64,000 bases of DNA, from the NCBI RefSeq assembly GCF_017744435.1, contig NZ_JAGIBG010000012.1, positions 77,633 through 141,632 on the forward strand, given 5' to 3'. Shown in pieces: positions 8,154 to 18,548 of the stretch; position 1 is the first letter of the stretch; the number at the start of each line of letters is the position of its first letter. Origin of the DNA: Pseudomonas sp. (GTDB lineage: Bacteria; Pseudomonadota; Gammaproteobacteria; Pseudomonadales; Pseudomonadaceae). A model generated the notes under the pieces. The model ran no database searches, was not told the origin of the DNA, and saw nothing but the letters and a program-made list of their open reading frames with translations. Both the position numbers and the translations under genes were made by a program.

Positions 8154-8166
8154 TTGAGTTATTCAA
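8154..8166. promoter_or_regulatory. LysR-type T-N11-A box
   Basis: TTGAGTTATTCAA is an interrupted dyad (TTGA-N5-TCAA) fitting T-N11-A. It is placed in the AT-rich gap between the divergent LysR gene and leuC, 74 bp before the leuC ATG. A second weak dyad, TTTGG-TTAT-CCAAA, lies at 8123-8136 beside the regulator's start. Both are motif matches only. Confidence 0.45.
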
Positions 8167-8239
8167 TCTAACCCCATAGCATCGTCCGTACAAGCCAAGG
8201 GGTCTTTGGCATAGAAAGACGCTGATGAGGAACAGTCTG

Positions 8240-9673
8240 ATGGCTGGCAAAACGCTCTACGACAAACTCTGGGAAGCCCATGAGGTCAAGCGCCGTGATG
8301 ACGGCTCGTCCTTGATCTACATCGACCGCCATATCATTCACGAAGTGACGTCGCCCCAGGCCTTCGAAGGCCTGCGCCTGGCCAACCGCAAGCCGTGGCG
8401 CATCGATGCCAACATCGCCACCCCGGACCACAACGTGCCGACCACGCCAGAGCGCAAGGGCGGCATCGAAGCCATCGTCGACCAGGTGTCGCGTCTGCAG
8501 GTGCAGACCCTCGATGAGAACTGTGACGAATATGGCATCGTCGAATTCAAGATGAACGACGAACGCCAAGGCATCGTCCACGTCATCAGCCCGGAGCAGG
8601 GCGCCACCTTGCCAGGCATGACGGTGGTCTGCGGCGACTCGCACACCTCCACCCACGGCGCGTTCGGTGCCCTGGCCCACGGCATTGGCACATCCGAGGT
8701 CGAGCACGTGCTCGCCACCCAGTGCCTGGTCGCCAAGAAGATGAAGAACATGCTGGTGCGTGTCGAAGGCCAGTTGCCGGCCGGCGTCACCGCCAAGGAC
8801 ATCGTCCTTGCCGTGATCGGCAAGATCGGCACTGCCGGTGGTAACGGCCATGCCATGGAATTCGCCGGCAGCGCCATCCGCGAGTTGTCGATGGAAGGCC
8901 GCATGACCATCTGCAACATGTCCATCGAGGCCGGTGCCCGTGTGGGCCTGGTAGCGACTGATGCCACCACCGTTGCCTACGTCGAAGGCCGTCCGTACGC
9001 GCCGAAGGGCGAGGACTGGAAGCGTGCCGTCGAAGCATGGAAAGACCTGGTTTCCGACGACGATGCCGTGTTCGACACCGTGGTCGAGCTCGATGCTGCG
9101 CAGATCAAACCACAAGTCAGCTGGGGCACTTCGCCGGAAATGGTATTGGCCGTCGACCAGCGTGTCCCGGACCCGGCCGCCGAGCCAGACCTGATCAAGC
9201 GTGGTTCGATCGAGCGTGCCCTCAAGTACATGGGCCTCGCCGCCAACCAGGCAATCACCGACATCAAGCTCGACCGCGTATTCATCGGCTCGTGCACCAA
9301 CTCGCGCATCGAAGACCTGCGCGCCGCCGCCGAAATCGCCAAGGGCCGCAAGGTCGCCGCGACGGTCAAGCAGGCGCTGGTGGTACCGGGCTCGGGCCTG
9401 GTCAAGGCCCAGGCCGAGCGTGAAGGCCTGGACAAGATCTTCCTCGAAGCCGGCTTCGAATGGCGTGAGCCCGGCTGCTCGATGTGCCTGGCGATGAACC
9501 CGGACCGCCTGGAAAGCGGCGAGCACTGCGCGTCCACCTCCAACCGCAACTTCGAAGGCCGCCAAGGGGCCGGTGGTCGTACCCACCTGGTCAGCCCGGC
9601 CATGGCCGCCGCCGCCGCGGTGACCGGCCACTTCATCGATGTCCGCGAGTTGATCCAAGGGAGCGCAGCATGA
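8240..9673 (+). CDS. leuC: 3-isopropylmalate dehydratase large subunit LeuC
   Basis: A 477-aa aconitase-family protein that, with LeuD, isomerises 2-isopropylmalate to 3-isopropylmalate in leucine synthesis. The three ligands of the [4Fe-4S] cluster are present: Cys352 in GSCTNSR, and Cys413 and Cys416 in [17 protein letters not shown] (about 130-141) is the family signature. The start [11 protein letters not shown] was chosen over an in-frame ATG at 8225 because GAGGAA lies about 10 nt upstream and family members begin there. The stop overlaps the leuD start (ATGA), indicating coupled translation of the two subunits. Confidence 0.97.
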   Translation: MAGKTLYDKLWEAHEVKRRDDGSSLIYIDRHIIHEVTSPQAFEGLRLANRKPWRIDANIATPDHNVPTTPERKGGIEAIVDQVSRLQVQTLDENCDEYGIVEFKMNDERQGIVHVISPEQGATLPGMTVVCGDSHTSTHGAFGALAHGIGTSEVEHVLATQCLVAKKMKNMLVRVEGQLPAGVTAKDIVLAVIGKIGTAGGNGHAMEFAGSAIRELSMEGRMTICNMSIEAGARVGLVATDATTVAYVEGRPYAPKGEDWKRAVEAWKDLVSDDDAVFDTVVELDAAQIKPQVSWGTSPEMVLAVDQRVPDPAAEPDLIKRGSIERALKYMGLAANQAITDIKLDRVFIGSCTNSRIEDLRAAAEIAKGRKVAATVKQALVVPGSGLVKAQAEREGLDKIFLEAGFEWREPGCSMCLAMNPDRLESGEHCASTSNRNFEGRQGAGGRTHLVSPAMAAAAAVTGHFIDVRELIQGSAA

Positions 9674-10314
9674 AAGCCTTTACCCAGCACACCGGTCTCG
9701 TTGCGCCGTTGGATCGTGCCAACGTCGACACCGACCAGATCATCCCCAAGCAGTTCCTCAAGTCGATCAAGCGCACCGGCTTCGGCCCCAACCTGTTCGA
9801 CGAATGGCGTTACCTGGATGTCGGCCAGCCGTACCAGGACAACAGCAAGCGCCCGCTGAACCAGGAATTCGTGCTCAACCACGCACGTTACCAGGGGGCC
9901 AGCGTGCTGCTGGCGCGGGAGAACTTCGGTTGCGGTTCGAGCCGTGAGCACGCGCCATGGGCACTGGATGAGTACGGCTTCCGCAGCGTGATTGCACCGA
10001 GCTTCGCCGACATCTTCTTCAACAACAGCTTCAAGAACGGCTTGCTGCCGATCATCCTCAGCGACGAGGAAGTCGACGAGCTGTTCAAGCAGGTCGAAGC
10101 CAACCCGGGCTACCAGTTGACCATCGACCTGCAGGCGCAGGCGGTGACCCGCCCGGATGGCAAGGTGCTGCACTTCGAGATCGATGCGTTCCGCAAGCAC
10201 TGCCTGCTCAATGGCCTGGACGACATCGGCCTGACCTTGCAGGACAGCGACGCGATCAAGGCATTCGAAGGCAAGCACCGCGTCGGCCAGCCTTGGCTGT
10301 TCCGGGATGCCTGA
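9670..10314 (+). CDS. leuD: 3-isopropylmalate dehydratase small subunit LeuD
   Basis: The 214-aa swivel subunit that completes the substrate site of LeuC. It has the family's early [23 protein letters not shown] and the signature [16 protein letters not shown] (about 77-92), whose SSRE binds the substrate carboxylate. Its ATG overlaps the leuC stop by four bases. A REP pair follows directly, then the methyltransferase gene, so leuCD is separated from leuB by one unrelated gene, the usual order in Pseudomonas. Confidence 0.97.
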   Translation: MKAFTQHTGLVAPLDRANVDTDQIIPKQFLKSIKRTGFGPNLFDEWRYLDVGQPYQDNSKRPLNQEFVLNHARYQGASVLLARENFGCGSSREHAPWALDEYGFRSVIAPSFADIFFNNSFKNGLLPIILSDEEVDELFKQVEANPGYQLTIDLQAQAVTRPDGKVLHFEIDAFRKHCLLNGLDDIGLTLQDSDAIKAFEGKHRVGQPWLFRDA

Positions 10315-10333
10315 TTATTTGTAGGTGGCAGTA

Positions 10334-10411
10334 CCGGCCTCTTCGCGGGCAAGCCCGCTCCCACAGCGATAGGTGATCCCTGTAGGAGCGGGTTTACCCG
10401 CGAAGGGGCCA
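10334..10411. repeat. REP pair (inverted), class A
   Basis: One REP copy reads CCGGCCTCTTCGCGGGCAAG then CCCGCTCCCACAG (10334-10366). A second, opposed copy (CCTGTAGGAGCGGGTTTACC then CGCGAAGGGGCC) is at 10379-10411. The gap between them is only about 12 bp, giving one extended hairpin between leuD and the methyltransferase gene. Confidence 0.85.
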
Positions 10412-10444
10412 GAACAGGCAACAAAAAACTTAAAGGATTTAGCC

Positions 10445-11209
10445 ATGACCAGCACCACCCACACCGATGTGGTCCAACGCCAGTTCGGCGAACAGGCCAG
10501 CGCCTACCTCAGCAGCGCCGTGCACGCCCAGGGCAGCGAATTCGCCCTGCTGCAGGCTGCACTGGCGGGGCAGGGCGATGCCCGCGTGCTGGACCTGGGT
10601 TGCGGTGCCGGTCATGTCAGTTTTCACGTCGCGCCCCTGGTCGCCGAAGTGGTCGCCTACGACCTCTCGCAATCGATGCTCGACGTGGTCGCCAGCGCTG
10701 CCAGCGAACGCGGCCTGGGCAATATCTCCACCGAGTGCGGTGCCGCCGAACGCCTGCCGTTCGCCGACGCTTCGTTCGATTTCGTTTTCAGCCGCTATTC
10801 GGCGCACCACTGGAGCGACCTCGGCCTGGCCCTGCGCGAAGTACGCCGGGTGCTCAAGCCGGGTGGCGTGGCAGCGTTCATCGACGTGATGTCGCCGGGC
10901 AGCCCGTTGCTCGACACCTACCTGCAAACCGTGGAAGTGCTGCGTGACACCAGTCACGTGCGCGACTACTCCGCCGCCGAATGGCAGCGTCAGGTCAGCG
11001 AAGCCGGCCTGCATGTGCGCAGCCACACGCGTCAGCCGTTGCGCCTGGAGTTCGCCAGCTGGGTCGAGCGCATGCGCACCCCTGAGCCGATGCGCGTTGC
11101 CATCCTTCAATTGCAGCAAGCCATGGGCGAAGAAGTACGGCAGTATTACCAGATCGAGGCCGATGGCTCGTTCAGCACTGATGTGCTGGTGTTGTGGGCC
11201 GAGCGATAA
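10445..11209 (+). CDS. class I SAM-dependent methyltransferase
   Basis: A 254-aa Methyltransf_11 protein, found between leuD and leuB in Pseudomonas. Motif I, VLDLGCGAGH (about 48-57), binds S-adenosylmethionine; the acidic residue ending strand 2 is in VAYDLSQSML; and motif III/IV appears as ADASFDFVFSRYSAHHW. The start was taken at MTSTTHTD, which has AAAGGA 10 nt upstream; the frame is open upstream, but only through the REP. The N-terminal FGEQASAYLSSAVHAQG resembles small-molecule methyltransferases of the UbiE/BioC type. The substrate is not identifiable. Confidence 0.88.
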   Translation: MTSTTHTDVVQRQFGEQASAYLSSAVHAQGSEFALLQAALAGQGDARVLDLGCGAGHVSFHVAPLVAEVVAYDLSQSMLDVVASAASERGLGNISTECGAAERLPFADASFDFVFSRYSAHHWSDLGLALREVRRVLKPGGVAAFIDVMSPGSPLLDTYLQTVEVLRDTSHVRDYSAAEWQRQVSEAGLHVRSHTRQPLRLEFASWVERMRTPEPMRVAILQLQQAMGEEVRQYYQIEADGSFSTDVLVLWAER

Positions 11210-11263
11210 GAACTTTTCGGTGGGGCCCGCTTGGCCACACCGCGTGAATGGATAGAGGAAAGC

Positions 11264-12346
<1,083 letters not shown>

Positions 12347-12356
12347 TCTCTCTGGC

Positions 12357-12392
12357 CCGCCACCAAAAACTCGAGGTGGCGGCCCACTTTTA
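12357..12392 (+). terminator. hairpin between leuB and asd
   Basis: An 8-bp stem, CCGCCACC (12357-12364) with GGTGGCGG (12375-12382), has a 10-nt loop and is followed by CCCACTTTTA. The T-run is short and 4 nt away, so termination may be partial. It lies 10 bp after the leuB stop. Confidence 0.45.
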
Positions 12393-12409
12393 GCAAAGGT
12401 GTAGTTGCG

Positions 12410-13522
12410 ATGAAACGTGTAGGTCTGATCGGTTGGCGCGGTATGGTCGGTTCCGTGCTCATGCAGCGGATGCTGGAGGAGCAGGATTTCGACCTTATCG
12501 AGCCGGTGTTCTTCACCACGTCCAACGTGGGTGGCCAGGGCCCGAACGTGGGCAAGGATATTGCTCCGCTCAAGGACGCTTATTCGATTGAAGAACTCAA
12601 GACCCTCGACGTGATCCTGACCTGCCAGGGCGGCGACTACACCAACGAGGTGTTCCCCAAGCTGCGTGAAGCCGGCTGGCAGGGTTACTGGATCGATGCC
12701 GCTTCGTCGCTGCGCATGCAGGATGATGCGGTCATCGTGCTCGACCCGGTCAACCGCAAGGTCATCGACCAGCAGCTCGACGCCGGTACCAAGAACTACA
12801 TCGGCGGCAACTGCACCGTCAGCCTGATGCTGATGGGCCTGGGCGGCCTGTTCGAAGCCGGCCTGGTCGAGTGGATGAGCGCCATGACCTACCAGGCGGC
12901 CTCGGGTGCTGGCGCCCAGAACATGCGCGAGCTGATCAAGCAGATGGGCGCTACCCATGCGGCCGTTGCCGATGACCTGGCCAACCCGGCCAGCGCCATC
13001 CTCGACATCGACCGCAAGGTGGCCGAGACCATGCGTGGCGAAGCGTTCCCGACCGAGAACTTCGGCGTGCCGCTGGCCGGCAGCCTGATCCCGTGGATCG
13101 ACAAGGAGCTGCCCAACGGGCAGAGCCGCGAAGAGTGGAAGGCCCAGGCCGAGACCAACAAGATCCTCGGCCGCTTCAAGAGCCCGATCCCGGTCGATGG
13201 CATCTGCGTGCGCATCGGCGCCATGCGCTGCCACAGCCAGGCGCTGACCATCAAGCTGAACAAGGACGTGCCACTGGCCGACATCGAAGGCATGATCAGC
13301 CAGCACAACCCGTGGGTGAAACTGGTGCCGAACCAGCGCGAGATCAGCATGCAAGAGCTGACCCCGACCAAGGTCACCGGCACCCTGAACATCCCGGTTG
13401 GCCGCCTGCGCAAGCTGAACATGGGCTCCCAGTACCTGGGTGCGTTCACCGTGGGTGACCAGCTGCTGTGGGGCGCCGCCGAACCGCTGCGCCGCATGCT
13501 GCGGATCCTGCTGGAGCGTTGA
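12410..13522 (+). CDS. asd: aspartate-semialdehyde dehydrogenase Asd
   Basis: A 370-aa NADPH enzyme reducing aspartyl-4-phosphate to aspartate semialdehyde, the branch point to lysine, diaminopimelate, methionine and threonine. The N-terminal nucleotide loop reads [12 protein letters not shown]. The catalytic Cys135 sits in GGNCTVSL, and the substrate-binding Arg268 and base His275 in [11 protein letters not shown] are intact. Length and sequence fit the Gram-negative (E. coli type) class. It is followed by a strong terminator and then a divergent paralogue (at 13744) that has lost two of these residues. Confidence 0.97.
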   Translation: MKRVGLIGWRGMVGSVLMQRMLEEQDFDLIEPVFFTTSNVGGQGPNVGKDIAPLKDAYSIEELKTLDVILTCQGGDYTNEVFPKLREAGWQGYWIDAASSLRMQDDAVIVLDPVNRKVIDQQLDAGTKNYIGGNCTVSLMLMGLGGLFEAGLVEWMSAMTYQAASGAGAQNMRELIKQMGATHAAVADDLANPASAILDIDRKVAETMRGEAFPTENFGVPLAGSLIPWIDKELPNGQSREEWKAQAETNKILGRFKSPIPVDGICVRIGAMRCHSQALTIKLNKDVPLADIEGMISQHNPWVKLVPNQREISMQELTPTKVTGTLNIPVGRLRKLNMGSQYLGAFTVGDQLLWGAAEPLRRMLRILLER

Positions 13523-13539
13523 TCGCCTTTGCTGCACCG

Positions 13540-13573
13540 AAAACCCGCGCTGGTGACAGCGCGGGTTTTTTTA
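13540..13573 (+). terminator. Rho-independent terminator after asd
   Basis: AAAACCCGCGC pairs with GCGCGGGTTTT around the loop TGGTGACA, followed by seven T residues. It begins 18 bp past the asd stop, and this canonical form makes it a strong terminator. Confidence 0.9.
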
Positions 13574-13580
13574 TGCCTGT

Positions 13581-13677
13581 GCCGGCCTATTCGCGGGACA
13601 AGTCGGATCGCCGCACCGCCGCTCCTACAGGATTGTGCGGTACCTGTGGGAGCGGGCGTGCCCGCGAAGAGGCCAGC
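13581..13677. repeat. REP pair, one copy diverged
   Basis: The right copy (CCTGTGGGAGCGGGCGTGCC then CGCGAAGAGGCC, 13643-13677) is canonical. The left one (GCCGGCCTATTCGCGGGACA through GCTCCTACAG, 13581-13630) is longer, with its central palindrome disrupted. The pair fills the gap between the asd terminator and the paralogue's leader. Confidence 0.7.
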
Positions 13678-13743
13678 AAAGACAAACGCCTACAATCCAA
13701 GTAAAGTGCCGCCCCCCGCCGTTTCAGCAAAAGGATCTCTACC

Positions 13744-14748
13744 ATGACCACCCCCCTGGACATCGCCGTCGTCGGCGCCACCGGCAGCGTCGGTGAAACC
13801 CTCGTGCAGATCCTCGAAGAACTGGCCTTCCCGGTCGGCACCCTGCACCTGCTGGCCAGCATGGAATCGGCGGGCAGCAGCGTGATGTTCGCCGGCAAGA
13901 AGCTCAAGGTACGTGAAGTCGACAGCTTCGACTTCGCCCAGGTCAAGCTGGCCTTCTTCGCCGCCAGCCCGGCCGTCAGCCGTAGCTTCGCCAGCAAGGC
14001 CGAACAGGCCGGCTGCACGGTCATCGACCTTTCCGGTGGCCTGGAAGATGCCCTGGCCGTGGTCCCGGAGGCCAATGGCGACTGCCTTGCCACATTGAAG
14101 CTGCCAGCACGCATCACCAGCCCCAGTTGCGCAGCCGTTGCCGTGGCGGTTGCCCTGGCACCGCTCAAGGGGCAGCTGGATATCGAGCGGGTGCAGGTCA
14201 TGGCTGCCCTGGCGGTGTCCGCGCAAGGCCGCGAAGCGGTCAGCGAACTGGCCCGGCAAACCGCCGAGCTGCTCAATGCCCGCCCACTGGAGCCACGTTT
14301 CTTCGATCGGCAGATGGCCTTCAACGTGCTGGCCCAGGTCGGTGTCGTCGATGAGCAGGGGCATACTGCCGTGGAGCGCCGCCTGGTTGGCGAGCTGCGC
14401 GTGCTGCTGGGCCTGCCGGAGCTGAAGATTTCCGTGAGCTGCATTCAAGTCCCGGTGTTTTTCGGCGATAGCTTCAGTGTGGCGGTGCAGAGTGGTCGCC
14501 CGGTCGATCTGGCGCAGGTCAACCTGGCATTGGAACTGGCCGAAAGTGTCGAGCTGGTGGAAAACGATGATTATCCGACCCCGGTCGGTGACGCAGTCGG
14601 CCAAGACGTGGTCTATGTTGGTCGTGTACGCCATGGAATTGACGAAAACCAGCAGCTCAACCTCTGGTTGACCACCGACAATGTGCGCAAGGGCGCTGCT
14701 TTGAACGCCGTGCAAGTGGCGCAATTGTTGATTAAACACATGGCGTAA
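13744..14748 (+). CDS. Usg-like paralogue of aspartate-semialdehyde dehydrogenase
   Basis: A 334-aa protein of the ASADH fold with NADP-binding VVGATGSVGETL at its start and C-terminal NLWLTTDNVRKGAALNAVQ, which matches Asd closely. Cys129 (SPSCAAVA) keeps the nucleophile. At the Asd sites Arg268 and His275, however, this protein has Gln235 (CIQVPV) and Asp242 (FFGDSF), so dehydrogenase activity is doubtful. It resembles the E. coli Usg family, which is of unknown function. It follows asd and precedes fimV, as in other Pseudomonas. A role in scaffolding or regulation would be a guess. Confidence 0.85.
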   Translation: MTTPLDIAVVGATGSVGETLVQILEELAFPVGTLHLLASMESAGSSVMFAGKKLKVREVDSFDFAQVKLAFFAASPAVSRSFASKAEQAGCTVIDLSGGLEDALAVVPEANGDCLATLKLPARITSPSCAAVAVAVALAPLKGQLDIERVQVMAALAVSAQGREAVSELARQTAELLNARPLEPRFFDRQMAFNVLAQVGVVDEQGHTAVERRLVGELRVLLGLPELKISVSCIQVPVFFGDSFSVAVQSGRPVDLAQVNLALELAESVELVENDDYPTPVGDAVGQDVVYVGRVRHGIDENQQLNLWLTTDNVRKGAALNAVQVAQLLIKHMA

Positions 14749-14820
14749 AAGATACTGGCGAGCACTTTTGTCCCGCGCCGCACGCAGGTTTTCGGGACGA
14801 TTCATACAAGGGAAGAGGTC

Positions 14821-17535
14821 ATGCTTCGAATTCGCAAACTGGTTCTGGCCATGGCGGCAGCGTCGGCGCTGACGTCGGGCATGGCGAATGCCCTGGGGTT
14901 GGGTGAACTGACATTGAAGTCGGCACAGAACCAGCCTCTGGACGCCGAGATCGAACTGCTCGACGTGCGCGACCTCACCGCAGCCGAAGTGGCGCCGAGC
15001 CTGGCGCCACCGGAAGAGTTCAGCAAGGCCGGGGTGGCGTTTCCGAGCTACCTCGAAGAGCTGACCTTCACCCCGGTGATCAACCCCAACGGCAAGAGCG
15101 TGCTGCGGGTTACCTCCAGCCAGCCACTGCCCGGTACAGTGGTCAAGTTCCTGGTGCAGGTCATGTGGCCCCAAGGTCGCCTGCTGCGTGACTACAGCGT
15201 GCTGCTCGACCAGGCCAAGGCCCAGGGCCAGCAGCCTGCTGCGGCCAATGTCAACCCGGCTACCAGCAGCGCAGGCAGCTACACCACCAAGCGCCGCGAC
15301 ACCCTATGGCAGATCGCCGCCCGCAATACCCAGGGCGGTGGCTCGGTGCAGCAGACCATGATCGCCATCCAGGCGCTCAACCCGGATGCCTTCATCGGCA
15401 ACAACATCAACCAGCTGAAAGTTGGCCAGGTCCTGCGCCTGCCCGACCAGCAGCAGGCCCAGAGCATTCCCCAGGGCGAAGCCAATCGCGAAGTGGCCGA
15501 GCAGTACGCGGCCTGGCGTGAAGGGCGGCGCCTGGGGCCGCGTGCGCGGCAGCTGGATGCCACCCGCCGCGCTGCCGCCGATGCCGCGCCCGAGCGTATC
15601 GCCCAGGGCGACAACCTGCGCCTGGTCAGCCCCGGCAAGCAGGCTGGAGGCAACAGCGCCAAGGCCATCAGCGACAAGCTGGCGGTGGCCCAGGAGAGCC
15701 TGGATACCAGCCGTCGTGACAACGACGAACTGAAGAGCCGGGTGAGCGACCTGCAGAGCCAGATGGACAAGCTGCAGAAGCTGATCCAGCTGAAGAATGA
15801 CCAGTTGGCGCGCCTGGAAGCCCAGGGCGCGGCACCTGAAGCACCGCCTGCGGGCGCCTTGCCGGGTGAGCCGAACCCTGCGCAGCCCCCTGCGGCAGAA
15901 GCGGCCCCGGCCGAGCCTGTGGTCGCACCGGCGCCGGCAGCTGTCGATACGGCACCGGCTGCAGCTCCCGCCGACGCGGCTGCGCCTGCGCCTGCGCAGC
16001 CAGGCGCTATCGACGAGATGCTGGCCAACCCTGTGTTGCTGGGCGTGATCGCCGGTTCCGCATTCCTCGTGCTGTTGCTGCTGCTGTTGCTGCTGGCGCG
16101 CAAGCGCAAGGCCCAGCAAGAAGCGGAAAAACACCTGCGCATGGCTCGCGCGCTGGCCGAGGAGGGCGAGCGTAGCCCGGATCTCGACCTGCCGCCGAGC
16201 AGCTTCGATGAGCTGGAAGTGTCCGCGCCGAGCGTGACCCTGTCGCCTGCCGTGGTGGCGGCTTCTGCTGCCGCTGCCGTGGCTGCGGAAAAACCGGCTG
16301 CCCCCGCACCTGTGGCCCCGGCTGCCGAGCCCGAGCCGGTACAGGACCCGAATGCCGAACTGCTGGCTGAGGTTGATCTGAGCCTGTCGCGTGGTCGCCT
16401 GAATCACGCGGCCGACCTGCTGGAAACAGCCGTGGCGGCGCAGCCGGAGAATGACACCCTGCGCCTCAAGCTGATGGACGTCTACGCTCGCCAGGGCGAC
16501 CACAGCGCCTTCGTCGAGCAGGAGCGCAAGCTGCCTGGCAGCGAAGCGAACGCCGCGCAGGTCAACAGCCTCAAGGAACGCTACCCGGCCATGCTGGGCC
16601 TCGCTGCCGCCGCCGCCGTTGGCGTGGGTGCTGCGGCACTGGCCGCCGAAATGGATGAGCAGTATGTGCAGGAGTTGCTCCAGGACGAACCGCAGGCACC
16701 AGCTGAAGCAGAACCTGAGCCGCAGATGGTCGTCGAGCCAGAGCCGGCACCTGAGCCTGAGCTTGAAGCCGCCGCCGAGGCTTTCACCGAGACCTCGGTG
16801 CTCGATGATGGCGGCCTGGACAGCGCCTTCGACCTGAACCTGGGTGATGATCTGCCGGTTGATGATCAGCTCGAGCCGCCGATGCTGGATGAGGCGCCAC
16901 TGGTCGAAACGCAGGTGGACGCCGAGCCGCCAGCCGTTGAGCCGCAAACCGATGCCGATGCCGATTTCGAAGCGTTGCTGGCCCAGGCCCAGGCCGAGCC
17001 GCAGAGCGTCGACGACCTGGCTGATTTCGACCTGGCCGATTTCGATCTGGGTGGTGGCGAAACGGCTGCTCCGGCTACCCCGGTTGCGGCGGAAGAAGAG
17101 CCGGTGGACGTTGCCGCCGAACTGGCAGCCTTCGACGCCATCCCGGAATTCGACCCGATTTCCGAGCTGGAACTGCCGGAAGACTTCGACCTGTCGCTGT
17201 CGCTGGATGACGACTCGCCGGCAGCCAAGAGCTTTGCTTCGGAGCTGAGCGACGTCAACGCCGAGCTCGACAAACTGTCGCAAAGCCTGGAGTCGCCTTC
17301 GCTGGAGTCGCACTTCACCGCCGAAGACGCCGCCGCCGAGCCCGAGCCGCTGGATGACCTCGACTTCGACTTCTTCTCCGGTGCCGACGAAGTAGCAACC
17401 AAGCTCGACCTGGCGCGCGCCTACATCGACATGGGTGACCACCAGGGCGCTCGCGACATCCTCGACGAAGTGGTCAAGGATGGTGATGACGGCCAGCGCC
17501 AGGAAGCCGAAGAGATGCTCTCGCGTCTGGTCTGA
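14821..17535 (+). CDS. fimV: polar hub protein FimV
   Basis: A 904-aa inner-membrane protein that organises the flagellated or piliated pole and supports type IV pilus assembly and cAMP signalling. It has a signal peptide (cut near MANA-LGLGE), a periplasmic N-terminal FimV domain, a LysM peptidoglycan-binding domain (~153-205), a predicted coiled coil (~280-336), a Pro/Ala-rich linker and one membrane span (~401-425, LLGVIAGSAFLVLLLLLLLL followed by ARKRK). A long acidic cytoplasmic region (Asp/Glu-rich from ~500) ends in the conserved FimV C-terminal TPR motif (~857-904, KLDLARAYIDMGDHQGARD). Length is typical, and the 3' end is followed by a terminator. Confidence 0.95.
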   Translation: MLRIRKLVLAMAAASALTSGMANALGLGELTLKSAQNQPLDAEIELLDVRDLTAAEVAPSLAPPEEFSKAGVAFPSYLEELTFTPVINPNGKSVLRVTSSQPLPGTVVKFLVQVMWPQGRLLRDYSVLLDQAKAQGQQPAAANVNPATSSAGSYTTKRRDTLWQIAARNTQGGGSVQQTMIAIQALNPDAFIGNNINQLKVGQVLRLPDQQQAQSIPQGEANREVAEQYAAWREGRRLGPRARQLDATRRAAADAAPERIAQGDNLRLVSPGKQAGGNSAKAISDKLAVAQESLDTSRRDNDELKSRVSDLQSQMDKLQKLIQLKNDQLARLEAQGAAPEAPPAGALPGEPNPAQPPAAEAAPAEPVVAPAPAAVDTAPAAAPADAAAPAPAQPGAIDEMLANPVLLGVIAGSAFLVLLLLLLLLARKRKAQQEAEKHLRMARALAEEGERSPDLDLPPSSFDELEVSAPSVTLSPAVVAASAAAAVAAEKPAAPAPVAPAAEPEPVQDPNAELLAEVDLSLSRGRLNHAADLLETAVAAQPENDTLRLKLMDVYARQGDHSAFVEQERKLPGSEANAAQVNSLKERYPAMLGLAAAAAVGVGAAALAAEMDEQYVQELLQDEPQAPAEAEPEPQMVVEPEPAPEPELEAAAEAFTETSVLDDGGLDSAFDLNLGDDLPVDDQLEPPMLDEAPLVETQVDAEPPAVEPQTDADADFEALLAQAQAEPQSVDDLADFDLADFDLGGGETAAPATPVAAEEEPVDVAAELAAFDAIPEFDPISELELPEDFDLSLSLDDDSPAAKSFASELSDVNAELDKLSQSLESPSLESHFTAEDAAAEPEPLDDLDFDFFSGADEVATKLDLARAYIDMGDHQGARDILDEVVKDGDDGQRQEAEEMLSRLV

Positions 17536-17560
17536 TTTCGCTTCAGGCAGCAACAACCAA

Positions 17561-17593
17561 GACGGCAGCCCAACAGGGCTGCCGTTGTCGTTA
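17561..17593 (+). terminator. terminator after fimV
   Basis: GACGGCAGCCC pairs with GGGCTGCCGTT around AACA; GTCGTTA follows. The stem is strong but the T-run is poor. It lies 25 bp past the fimV stop and before truA. Confidence 0.6.
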
Positions 17594-17633
17594 TAATCCC
17601 CGCCATTCCGTATCACCCACAGGTTTCACGCTC

Positions 17634-18488
17634 TTGGACATCATCGACACTGCCGCCACCGAATCGGCCGCCGAAGGCTTCACCCGCATTGCTCTGGGTG
17701 TGGAATACAAGGGCTCGCGCTACCGCGGCTGGCAGCGCCAGGCCAGCGGTGTGCCCAGCGTCCAGCAGGCCCTCGAGCAGGCGCTGTCGAAGGTGGCCGA
17801 CGAGCCGATCAGCGTCATCTGCGCCGGGCGCACCGATGCTGGCGTGCACGGCTGCGGGCAGATCGTGCATTTCGACACCCGCGCCGTGCGTGACGAGCGT
17901 GCCTGGACCCTGGGCACCAATTTCAACCTGCCCCACGACATCAGTGTGGTCTGGTCGCGGCCGATGCCGGCGGACTTCCATGCGCGCTTCAAGGCCTGTG
18001 CCCGGCGCTACCGCTACGTGATCTACAACGACCCGATCCGCCCTGCGCACCTGGCCGAGGAGGTGACCTGGAACCACCGCCCGCTGGACGTCGAGCGCAT
18101 GGCCCAGGCTGCCCAGTACCTGCTCGGCACCCATGACTTCAGCGCCTTCCGTGCCAGCCAGTGCCAGGCCAAGTCACCGATCAAGCACATCCATCACCTG
18201 CGCGTGACCCGCCATGGCCAGATGATCGTGCTGGACGTGCGAGCCACCGCCTTCCTGCACCACATGGTGCGCAACATCGCCGGTGTGCTGATGACCATCG
18301 GTGCCGGCGAGCGCCCGGCTGAGTGGGCGCGCGAGGTGCTGGAAGGGCGTAACCGCCGTGAAGGCGGGGTGACTGCGCATCCTTATGGCCTGTACCTGGT
18401 GCAGGTGGAGTACCCGGAAGAATTCCAGCTGCCACAGCGTTACATCGGCCCACACTTTTTGACCGGTTACGAAGCGCTGGCCGACTGA
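17634..18488 (+). CDS. truA: tRNA pseudouridine(38-40) synthase TruA
   Basis: A 284-aa enzyme that isomerises uridines 38-40 in tRNA anticodon stems. The catalytic Asp lies in the family motif AGRTDAGVHG (about 63-72). YKGSRYRGWQ near the N-terminus and the C-terminal FLHHMVRNIAG are further TruA signatures. No ATG is available at the expected position. I used a TTG (with AGG about 10 nt before it), giving MDIIDTAATES; a later non-ATG start near LGVEYKG would shorten it by about 20 residues. The start is therefore the uncertain part. The gene is followed closely by trpF. Confidence 0.94.
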   Translation: MDIIDTAATESAAEGFTRIALGVEYKGSRYRGWQRQASGVPSVQQALEQALSKVADEPISVICAGRTDAGVHGCGQIVHFDTRAVRDERAWTLGTNFNLPHDISVVWSRPMPADFHARFKACARRYRYVIYNDPIRPAHLAEEVTWNHRPLDVERMAQAAQYLLGTHDFSAFRASQCQAKSPIKHIHHLRVTRHGQMIVLDVRATAFLHHMVRNIAGVLMTIGAGERPAEWAREVLEGRNRREGGVTAHPYGLYLVQVEYPEEFQLPQRYIGPHFLTGYEALAD

Positions 18489-18548
18489 CGTGTCACAAGT
18501 CATTTGCTACCATCGGGCCTTTCACCACTCACTCAGGGTTTGCTGTCC

